Part shown: positions 1-5,638 of the stretch, one piece after another
Position numbering within the stretch: the first letter of the stretch is position 1
Layout of the letters: the number at the start of each line of letters is the position of its first letter
Source: an uncultured Mollicutes bacterium
Lineage (GTDB): Bacteria; Bacillota_I; Bacilli_A; RFN20; CAG-826
Length of the DNA stretch: 13,604 bases
Assembly (NCBI GenBank): GCA_900542595.1
Contig: UQOB01000033.1
Coordinates: 1-13,604 of the forward strand
Direction: 5' to 3'
Program-made: the position numbers and the translations under genes
Notes under the pieces: generated by a model
What the model was told of the DNA's origin: nothing
The model's database searches: none
The model's input: the letters and a program-made list of their open reading frames with translations, nothing else

Positions 1-7
1 CAGCTGA

Positions 8-124
8 GCGGCGGGGAGGGCGGTTTTAGTCATCGGTATCGTCGCGGTCGTCGTCTACCGTTTACTCAAAAGCGCCGGCGGAAATGTCAAAATTCCCGGG
101 GGCTGGCAGTTCAGTTGGAAATGA
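8..124 (+). pseudogene. 3' tail of a small membrane protein, upstream part missing or frame-broken
   Basis: The second reading frame is open from base 8 to a TGA at 122-124. It encodes a hydrophobic stretch (VLVIGIVAVVVY) that would make a membrane helix, followed by a short polar tail ending in QFSWK. The frame contains no ATG, GTG or TTG and is closed on the left by a TGA at 5-7. It is therefore either the end of a gene with a frameshift near the run of four G at 13-16, or a sequencing error close to a sequence edge. The stop overlaps the radC ATG as ATGA, the usual sign of translational coupling, which is the best reason to believe the frame is real. I do not recognise the family. Confidence 0.4.
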
Positions 125-786
125 ATAAGTTAACGGACTGTTCTTTCGGTCTGCTCCCGAGGGAAAAGGCTTTACAAAACGGGATTACAAGTCTCGACGA
201 TAACGAACTTTTAGCGATTATTCTGGGGAGGGGGACGAAAGATTGCTCCGTCCTCGTCCTCAGTAATCTCTTGCTCAGCCATTTCGATACCTTGAAGGAT
301 TTAAAGAACGCGAAAGTGGAGAATCTCTGCGATTTTAAAGGGGTCTCGAAAGTCCAGGCTCTTAGGGTTTTAGCTTCGCTTGAGCTCGGGGTCCGACTTA
401 AAAACCGTCGGGACCAAACATGGGACAAGAAACGGATCATCGAGGATGCGAAAAAACGGATATTAGAAGAGACGCAGGAAGTAGTTATCCTCTATAGTTT
501 TAGCGATAATATGCATCTTTTAGACCGGGAAATCATCTTTAAAGGAAACGAGAAAGAAGTGGCCTTTAGCTATGACTTAATCGGGAAGAAACTGCGGTTA
601 TGGAAAGCTAAAAAGTATGTCTTGATTCATAACCACCCATCGGGAGTAAGTTTTCCTTCCAGTTTAGAGATTACTCAGACGGAAGAGTTGAAGAAACAAG
701 AAGCCTTGAGACCTTATGAGCTATTAGACCACATCATTTTTGGAAATGACCGTTATTTTTCCTTTAAAGAAAATAAGCTCATTTAG
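121..786 (+). CDS. radC: RadC family JAB/MPN-domain protein
   Basis: RadC family protein of normal length (about 221-223 residues). Residue numbers here count from the alternative TTG at 115. The N-terminal part has the family's PREKAL motif (15-20), the ELLAIILGRGT segment (31-41) and a helix-hairpin-helix-like region around FKGVSKVQALRVLASLELG (74-92). The C-terminal JAB/MPN domain has E122, the HNHPSG metal-binding motif at 172-177 and the family ending LLDHIIFGNDRYFSF. The acidic ligand normally Asp in the JAMM pattern is Glu here (E185, eleven residues after H174). The ATG at 121 is preferred because it overlaps the upstream TGA as ATGA; the TTG at 115 is possible and only a weak G-rich ribosome site precedes either. 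The family was once linked to DNA repair, but its biochemical role remains unsettled. A hairpin terminator follows directly. Confidence 0.9.
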   Translation: MNKLTDCSFGLLPREKALQNGITSLDDNELLAIILGRGTKDCSVLVLSNLLLSHFDTLKDLKNAKVENLCDFKGVSKVQALRVLASLELGVRLKNRRDQTWDKKRIIEDAKKRILEETQEVVILYSFSDNMHLLDREIIFKGNEKEVAFSYDLIGKKLRLWKAKKYVLIHNHPSGVSFPSSLEITQTEELKKQEALRPYELLDHIIFGNDRYFSFKENKLI

Positions 787-827
787 TACTATTAATCGAA
801 GTTTTTCGAAATTATTAGTAGTTTTTT
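787..827 (+). terminator. Rho-independent terminator after radC
   Basis: Directly after the radC stop an AT-rich imperfect hairpin can form. TACTA pairs with TAGTA, TAAT with ATTA and CGAA with TTCG around a GTTT loop, with one T-T mismatch and a two-base bulge. A run of six T follows at 822-827. The stem is weak in GC, but its position and the T-run fit a terminator. Confidence 0.6.
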
Positions 828-862
828 AGTTATTTCCTCTTTTTTTCTTCTTTTCTTTTTCT

Positions 863-868
863 TACAAT
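863..868 (+). promoter_or_regulatory. Candidate -10 box for the Fic-like gene
   Basis: TACAAT lies seven bases before the ATG at 875, within the only sizeable gap upstream of this operon and after the radC terminator. No convincing -35 is present; the region at the right distance is a long pyrimidine tract (831-862). Transcription would begin at or next to the ATG, suggesting a leaderless message. The only Shine-Dalgarno-like bases, AGAGG at 869-873, are one base from the ATG, too close for normal use. Confidence 0.35.
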
Positions 869-874
869 AGAGGC

Positions 875-2368
875 ATGGTTGAGACAAAACATGCGATCCG
901 TTTTACGGATGAAGAATATTTAAACCAACGAGAGGTGGGAAAAGCTTTAGGCACCAGCCTCATCGATGATATTTGGCGGGATATTGAAGAATATCGGACG
1001 AAACACCAAGTTTCTTTATCGACCCAAACGATTGGAAATAAGCATTATGTCCTGACTTTAACCCAAGCCATTAGGGATAAGGTCTTACTTTTAGCCGATA
1101 AATGCCGGACTTTCTTTAATCTTTATAACAAAGAAAAAGATCAATCGAGTTTAAAGAAAGTCACCCGCAGTTTATTAGAACCGATCTTAAGCAGCATCAA
1201 CCAGATTGAGAACGCTCAGATGAGTGAACTCAGTATCCGCGCTCTCTTAAACGGCACATACCAAGAAGATAATCCCTTCCATGCGAAAGTTATCGCCTAT
1301 AAAGATTTACTGGAAGAGCTTTTAAAAGAACCGATTGAAGAAGATGGTTTCACCTTTTTAGCGGAAGCCTATCGCCGGCTCTTAAAGCAAGAAGAATTAA
1401 CTTCTTTCTTCCGGATGAAAGATTTCGATAAATCAGCCGTTCGGAACCGTTTTGTGATGGATGCGTGCTATGAATACGCTCCATACCAAATGGTGGAAGT
1501 TTTGCTTAATCCTTTGATTCAAGTCGATTTAGAAGATAAGAAACACTCGGCTATTATCCGGGCTGTTCTCGCCGCTTATTATCTTAGTTACATTAAACCT
1601 TTCGACGAATTTAACTATGAGCTCGCTTGCCTTTTAGCTAAAAAACAAATGGCGGAAGAAGGCGAGGCGGCGGCTTATCTTTTACCCTTTGAAGTCTTCT
1701 TTAAGAATCGTTCGGCCTTAAAGCCCTTGATGGATGAAACCGAAAAGAGCCACGACCTGACTTACTTCCTTTTAGCGTTCATTTCTTCGATGAATATAGA
1801 AGTGGAAAAAGCCTTAACCACTATCCGGGAAAACAAGATCCTCGCTTATAAAGATGAGTATTACCAACCGGAAAACATCAAAGTGGAACCGGAAGTTAAG
1901 GAAGAACCCGTCTTGGAAGAAGAGACGAAAGAAGAGGAACCCATCGATGAACCCTTAGAAAGCCCATCCTTTAAAGAGGAAGTGCTCGATAAAGAGGAAA
2001 GGGTCGAAGAAGTTAGACAACCAATCGAAGAAGCTAATGAAGTTCCTAACGTTCTGAAAATCGATGAATTATCGGCTGTTCCTTCTAACTTTAAAGAAGA
2101 AAGACTTTCCGAAAAAGAAGTTAAAGAATACGCGCGGTACCTCTTAGAGACAAATCCTTCTTTAAGTCGGAACCAAGCTAATTTCTTCGCTAATCACTGC
2201 ACAGTCGGTAGGTATTACACCATTCAACAATTTAAAAAAGAATGCAAGACGGCTTACGAAACCGCGAGAACTTCGATGGATAAGTTAGCGAAAGAAGGCT
2301 ATTATGAAAAGCGGCAAGTGAAGAACAAGTTCGTCTACACGGTCAAAAGTAAAGGAGACAATAAGTAA
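875..2368 (+). CDS. Degenerate Fic-domain protein with C-terminal winged helix
   Basis: A 497-residue protein whose middle and C-terminal parts follow the Fic family layout. After an all-helical N-terminal region (1-110) comes SIRALLNGT (120-128), where Fic proteins carry their inhibitory-helix segment. The hydrophobic helix AIIRAVLAAYYLSY follows at 226-239, running into IKPFDEFNYELACLL (240-254) in place of the active-site motif HPFxDGNGRxxRLL. The Pro-Phe is kept, but the catalytic His is Lys241 and the GNGR loop is lost, so AMP transfer is not expected. The HDLTYFLLAF segment (293-302) matches the D-T-x-hydrophobic helix after the Fic core. An acidic Glu/Lys linker (about 332-405) leads to a winged-helix-like end (448-491). 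I infer a DNA- or protein-binding scaffold, possibly a regulator. A DnaB/DnaD-like replication protein was considered but fits less well. It seems cotranscribed with the next two genes. Confidence 0.72.
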   Translation: MVETKHAIRFTDEEYLNQREVGKALGTSLIDDIWRDIEEYRTKHQVSLSTQTIGNKHYVLTLTQAIRDKVLLLADKCRTFFNLYNKEKDQSSLKKVTRSLLEPILSSINQIENAQMSELSIRALLNGTYQEDNPFHAKVIAYKDLLEELLKEPIEEDGFTFLAEAYRRLLKQEELTSFFRMKDFDKSAVRNRFVMDACYEYAPYQMVEVLLNPLIQVDLEDKKHSAIIRAVLAAYYLSYIKPFDEFNYELACLLAKKQMAEEGEAAAYLLPFEVFFKNRSALKPLMDETEKSHDLTYFLLAFISSMNIEVEKALTTIRENKILAYKDEYYQPENIKVEPEVKEEPVLEEETKEEEPIDEPLESPSFKEEVLDKEERVEEVRQPIEEANEVPNVLKIDELSAVPSNFKEERLSEKEVKEYARYLLETNPSLSRNQANFFANHCTVGRYYTIQQFKKECKTAYETARTSMDKLAKEGYYEKRQVKNKFVYTVKSKGDNK

Positions 2369-2370
2369 CT

Positions 2371-2799
2371 ATGGATAGATATTTAAATAGTCTTGTTTTA
2401 AGCGGGCTCTTCGATAACCCGGCTTTTATCGTCGTCGGGATCATCTTACTTTTCGGGGTGATTGGGCTTATAGCGTTCCTGCTTCAAAAGTATGTTCCTT
2501 CTTTAAAAAACACCGATAAGAAAAAAGGTGAAAAAGAAATAGCGGAAGAAGAGGTCAAACGGTTAATTGAAACTGATGATAACCTCGAAATGAAGGAACA
2601 AGTCAAAGAAGTTTTAAAGAAGAGTGAAGAAGACTTAAAGAAACCGACGGAAGATGAGATTCTCCGTGATGAAATGAGTCGAACCATCGAAGATGTCGAC
2701 GATAAAGAAACCATCGAAGCGATGAATAAATACCGGGAAGAACACCCGGAAGAAGAACAAGAAGCTGAAAAATCCCAAAAAGAGGATGAAAAGCACTAA
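2371..2799 (+). CDS. Membrane-anchored acidic protein of unknown function
   Basis: A 142-residue protein with one strongly hydrophobic segment at about residues 18-39, followed by a long, highly charged tail rich in Glu and Lys and probably helical or coiled coil. There is no lipobox and no recognised domain. The short N-terminus before the membrane segment and the positive patch just after it (KNTDKKKGEK) suggest N-out, C-in topology with the acidic tail in the cytoplasm. Its AAAGGAG ribosome site (2351-2357) lies inside the end of the Fic-like gene, at a rather long distance from the ATG. Its own 3' end overlaps hemW by 14 bases. The tight packing suggests cotranslation with the Fic-like protein, which has a similarly acidic linker, but no functional link can be shown from sequence alone. 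Confidence 0.75.
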   Translation: MDRYLNSLVLSGLFDNPAFIVVGIILLFGVIGLIAFLLQKYVPSLKNTDKKKGEKEIAEEEVKRLIETDDNLEMKEQVKEVLKKSEEDLKKPTEDEILRDEMSRTIEDVDDKETIEAMNKYREEHPEEEQEAEKSQKEDEKH

Positions 2800-3895
2800 A
2801 CCCCTTTCTTTATACATCCATCTTCCTTTCTGTAAGAGCTTTTGCACCTATTGCGATTTCCCTAGGCTCTTCTATAAGGAAGATTTTTTGTTGCCTTATT
2901 TAGCGGCTTTAAAGAAAGAAATTATCGATTTAAAGATTGATCACCCTTTAAAAACCATCTATATCGGTGGGGGTGATCCTCTAGTTCTTCCGACGCCTAA
3001 CCTTGAAGATTTCTTAAAGTTCCTTTTACCATATTCTAAAGACACCAAAGAATTCACTATCGAAGGGAATCCGGAAGATGTGACAAAAGAAAAAGCATCC
3101 TTACTTTTAAAATACAATGTAAACCGCGTCAGTTTAGGCGGCCAAACGAGTAATGATGAAAGACTTAAAGCCTTAAACCGAAAGCATCGTTTTAGCGATT
3201 TAAAGAACGCGGTATCTATCTTAAAAGAAGCTGGTTTCCATAACATTTCTATCGATATGATTTATGGTTATCCTAAGCAAACCTTAGATGATGTTAAAAG
3301 AGATATTCAAAGATTCTATTCCTTAGATGTTCCTCATTTTTCCACTTATAGCTTAACCATTAACCCGGGAACAAAACTCTACTATGAACATAACAAAGAA
3401 AGAGAAGATGACTTTTTAGCCGATTCCCTTACCTATATCAGCTCTTACCTAAGAAAAAGAGGATATGAACATTATGAAGTTTCTTCTTTCAGTAAACCCG
3501 GGTACCAAAGCGAGCATAATTTAACTTACTGGCGAGATATGATGTACTATGCGGCCGGGATCGGGGCGAGCGGTTTCGATTCTCTCGGGCACTACGTTAA
3601 CACTCGTTCCTATCCTTTGTATTTAAAAGGGGAAGGAAGAATTTATGAAGAAAAAACCGATAAGAACGATGAAATCGAATATTTCTTCTTAACGACTTTA
3701 AGAGCGAAAGAAGGCTTTTATTTAAAAGAGTTTAAAGATCGATTTAAAGAAGACTTTTTAACGAAATACGCTGATGAATACAAGAAACTTTATAAATTGG
3801 GCTTACTGAGAAAAGATAAAGACCATATCCATGTAACGGAAAAAGGTTACCTTCTTTTAGATCGCATCTTGCTTTCTTTGTTTCCCAGCCGATAA
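2786..3895 (+). CDS. hemW: HemW-like radical SAM protein (haem chaperone)
   Basis: Radical SAM protein of 369 residues, formerly confused with the coproporphyrinogen dehydrogenase HemN. The iron-sulfur cluster motif is CKSFCTYC (Cys16, Cys20, Cys23), preceded by YIHLPF and followed by DF, so the fourth cysteine seen in true HemN is absent. The SAM-contact loop is GGGDP (61-65), where the family usually has GGGTP. The segment VNRVSLGGQTSNDERL (112-127) and the HNxxYW signature of HemW (HNLTYW, 244-249) support haem-chaperone assignment; members bind haem and are thought to pass it to client proteins. The start overlaps the previous gene by 14 bases, and its only ribosome-site-like bases (AGAGG) abut the ATG, so translation probably relies on coupling. 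A position immediately before hrcA is the normal Bacillota arrangement. Confidence 0.92.
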   Translation: MKSTKPLSLYIHLPFCKSFCTYCDFPRLFYKEDFLLPYLAALKKEIIDLKIDHPLKTIYIGGGDPLVLPTPNLEDFLKFLLPYSKDTKEFTIEGNPEDVTKEKASLLLKYNVNRVSLGGQTSNDERLKALNRKHRFSDLKNAVSILKEAGFHNISIDMIYGYPKQTLDDVKRDIQRFYSLDVPHFSTYSLTINPGTKLYYEHNKEREDDFLADSLTYISSYLRKRGYEHYEVSSFSKPGYQSEHNLTYWRDMMYYAAGIGASGFDSLGHYVNTRSYPLYLKGEGRIYEEKTDKNDEIEYFFLTTLRAKEGFYLKEFKDRFKEDFLTKYADEYKKLYKLGLLRKDKDHIHVTEKGYLLLDRILLSLFPSR

Positions 3896-3899
3896 ATAT

Positions 3900-3926
3900 T
3901 TAGCAGTTTTGCCTTGACACTGCTAA
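3900..3926 (+). promoter_or_regulatory. Second, degenerate CIRCE-like operator over the -35 box
   Basis: TTAGCAGTT, nine bases, then CACTGCTAA has exactly the geometry of the HrcA operator (9-9-9). Each arm matches the consensus TTAGCACTC/GAGTGCTAA at seven of nine positions. Seen as an inverted repeat, the match is a perfect nine base pairs (TTTAGCAGT at 3899-3907, ACTGCTAAA at 3919-3927). The right part covers the -35 hexamer of the hrcA promoter. HrcA binding here is an inference. The same repeat could instead act as a weak hairpin at the end of hemW, although no T-run follows at once. Confidence 0.5.
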
Positions 3927-3941
3927 ACATTTTCTTATAAT
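3914..3941 (+). promoter_or_regulatory. Consensus sigma-A promoter of the hrcA operon
   Basis: A perfect TTGACA (3914-3919) and a perfect TATAAT (3936-3941) are separated by 16 bases. The expected start of transcription is near 3948, at the left edge of the CIRCE element. The untranslated leader would therefore be about 30 bases and carry most of the operator. Confidence 0.9.
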
Positions 3942-3946
3942 GTGTC

Positions 3947-3973
3947 TTGGCACTTGAGAAAGACAAGTGCTAA
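3947..3973 (+). promoter_or_regulatory. CIRCE operator (HrcA binding site)
   Basis: TTGGCACTT, a nine-base spacer, then AAGTGCTAA. This matches the CIRCE consensus TTAGCACTC-N9-GAGTGCTAA with two changes on the left and one on the right, and the arms pair with one G-T. It lies over the predicted transcription start and just upstream of hrcA. HrcA should bind here and hold back the whole heat-shock operon until titrated away by unfolded protein. Confidence 0.92.
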
Positions 3974-3979
3974 ACACTT

Positions 3980-5092
3980 ATGACCAGGCAAGAACAAATC
4001 CTAAAATTAATCGTCGAACATTTTATCAAGACGGCCGAACCCGTTGGCAGTAAAACGTTAAAAGATGTTTTTAATTTAGATGTCAGTACCGCTACGATCA
4101 GAAATGAGATGAACGAACTGGAGAAGGAGGGCTTCCTCGAAAAACCCTTCGTCAGCAGTGGCCGCGTCCCTTCGAAGAAAGGTTACGATTATTACGTTGA
4201 TCACCTTCGAAGCGAAGAGGTCAACTCAAACGCTAAAAACGCCTTGAGTCTCGTTCTTCAAAGGAAAGATCAATCGGTGGAAAAGGTCCTGCAGGAAGCT
4301 TGCCGGATCTTAAGCGATATGACCAAGCTCACTTCGGTGGTGACCGGGGGTAGTGAAGAAGATGAAGAGCGCTTAGCCTCCGTCCAACTCGTCCCCTTAG
4401 TCAATAACACCGGGACCGCTATCATCGTAACGTCAAAAGGTTACGTTGAACACCAAACGATTGTAATTCCCAGCAAAGTCGACGTTCAAGAAGTGGTCGA
4501 TACGATCAAGCTCTTGAATGACCGCTTAACCGGGGTTCCGATCCGGGAACTTGCGGAACGAATGGAAGCTTTAAGACCCGTTCTTAAAGATTACATGGTG
4601 GGCCAAGAGGTCATCTTCGATGCCGTCCTCAGCGCGTTCACGAAATTCGCCGTGGAACGGGTGGCATTCTATGGAGGGAAAGAAGAAATCTTCAACCAAC
4701 CGGAATTCCAAAACGACGTCGAACAGTTAAAAGAGATGGTCGCCTTGCTCGACAACCCGGAAAAACTAAAACGGATTCTCAGCAAGACCAAAGTCCTCGG
4801 CGATAGCGGCGTCCGGGTGTTAATCGGCAATAAGGACGATGGCAGTAAAGCGAACTTCGCCTTAGTGACCACCGACCTCAACCTTCCCAACACGAAAGGC
4901 CAATTAACCTTAGTCGGACCCAGCCGCATGGATTACACCCAAGTGGTGAGCACCTTAAAATATTTCGCCGGCGCGCTCGATGAATATTTCGATGGCAAGC
5001 CCAGCGAGAAAGGAGATAAAGATTCGTGTTCAAGAAAAGAAATGACGAAGAAAAAAGCGAAGAAAAGCTCGAAGAAAAACCCGAAGGAGTGA
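3980..5092 (+). CDS. hrcA: Heat-inducible transcription repressor HrcA
   Basis: Repressor of class I heat-shock genes, binding CIRCE with an N-terminal winged helix. Family motifs are clear: the start RQEQILKLIVEHFIKTAEPV, then TLKDVFNLDVSTATIRNEMNELE (27-48), and SSGRVPSKKGYDYYVDHL (59-76); the family's PH before this last motif is PF here. The GAF-like body ends in LVGPSRMDYTQVVSTLKYF (311-329). At 370 residues it is longer than the usual 340 or so. The last 22 residues form a Lys/Ser-rich tail encoded in the region where grpE has already begun in another frame. The ATG at 3980 matches the family's start but has no Shine-Dalgarno sequence; the CIRCE arm occupies that place. HrcA sits first in the operon and should autoregulate it. 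Confidence 0.96.
   Translation: MTRQEQILKLIVEHFIKTAEPVGSKTLKDVFNLDVSTATIRNEMNELEKEGFLEKPFVSSGRVPSKKGYDYYVDHLRSEEVNSNAKNALSLVLQRKDQSVEKVLQEACRILSDMTKLTSVVTGGSEEDEERLASVQLVPLVNNTGTAIIVTSKGYVEHQTIVIPSKVDVQEVVDTIKLLNDRLTGVPIRELAERMEALRPVLKDYMVGQEVIFDAVLSAFTKFAVERVAFYGGKEEIFNQPEFQNDVEQLKEMVALLDNPEKLKRILSKTKVLGDSGVRVLIGNKDDGSKANFALVTTDLNLPNTKGQLTLVGPSRMDYTQVVSTLKYFAGALDEYFDGKPSEKGDKDSCSRKEMTKKKAKKSSKKNPKE
5009..5017 (+). promoter_or_regulatory. Ribosome binding site of grpE, inside hrcA
   Basis: AAAGGAGAT lies within the hrcA coding sequence, about ten bases before the GTG at 5026. A nearly identical site (AAAGGAGAT at 5622-5630) precedes dnaK at the same distance. This site decides the GTG as the grpE start and therefore the size of the overlap with hrcA. 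Confidence 0.7.
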
Positions 5093-5616
5093 AAGAGGAA
5101 AAGGAAGAAGATCCGCTTACAAAACTCCAGAAGGAAGTCGACGAGTGGAAGAACAAGTATTACCTCGTTCTCGCTGATACCCAAAACTTACGAAAAAGTT
5201 TAGAAGAGGATCATAGAGAGGCTCTCAGGTACCGCTCGATGGGGTTCTTAGAAAAACTCCTCCCGGCCCTCGATAGCTTCTATATCGCTCTCGGCCCCAC
5301 CCCCAATACCGATGAGGCCAAGAATTATCAGAAAGGCTTCGAATTCATCTATAAACAGTTGAATGAGGCCTTGATGAGTGAAGGGGTGAAGGAAATCCTA
5401 CCGAAAGATGGTGACACCTTCGATCCCAAAACGATGCACGCTCTTGATATAGTCGAAGGGGATAAGGATAACCTCGTCACCCACGTCTATAGCAAGGGCT
5501 ACCTCCTCCATGAACGTCTTATTAAACCCGCGATGGTGCAGGTTAGTAAGAAACCAGAAGAAAAAGTAGAAGAAAAAGTAGAAGAAAAAGTAGAAGAAAA
5601 AACCAATCAAGCTTGA
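5026..5616 (+). CDS. grpE: GrpE, nucleotide exchange factor for DnaK
   Basis: Cochaperone that releases ADP from DnaK. The 196-residue protein has the usual plan: a disordered acidic N-terminus (1-30), a long helix (about 31-70, including LADTQNLRKSLEEDHREALRY), then the four-helix bundle and the beta-wing ending in GYLLHERLIKPAMVQVSK. The family signature around FDPKTMHAL (137-145) is present, with Met where HEA is common. It starts with GTG, 67 bases inside hrcA and in another frame. The C-terminus carries a run of EEKV repeats made of 12-base units. It ends with two adjacent stops, TGA and TAG. The dnaK ribosome site follows at once, so the two are probably cotranslated. Confidence 0.93.
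   Translation: MFKKRNDEEKSEEKLEEKPEGVKEEKEEDPLTKLQKEVDEWKNKYYLVLADTQNLRKSLEEDHREALRYRSMGFLEKLLPALDSFYIALGPTPNTDEAKNYQKGFEFIYKQLNEALMSEGVKEILPKDGDTFDPKTMHALDIVEGDKDNLVTHVYSKGYLLHERLIKPAMVQVSKKPEEKVEEKVEEKVEEKTNQA
5557..5602 (+). repeat. 12-bp tandem repeat at the end of grpE
   Basis: Three perfect copies of GAAGAAAAAGTA (5557-5568, 5569-5580, 5581-5592) and a partial fourth to 5602. Each unit encodes Glu-Glu-Lys-Val in the grpE frame, so gain or loss of a unit lengthens or shortens the tail without a frameshift. Confidence 0.95.
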
Positions 5617-5638
5617 TAGCTAAAGGAGATAAATCAAT

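Noticed and set aside
111..440. Open frame on the minus strand over radC (and many like it over the other genes)
   Set aside because: These frames lie opposite well-supported genes, have no ribosome site or family features, and are rich in residues expected from reading the complement of the coding strand.
831..862. Pyrimidine tract before the Fic-like gene as a regulatory element
   Set aside because: It is almost all T and C, but no repeat, symmetry or known binding pattern is visible; it may be part of the AT-rich terminator-promoter gap.
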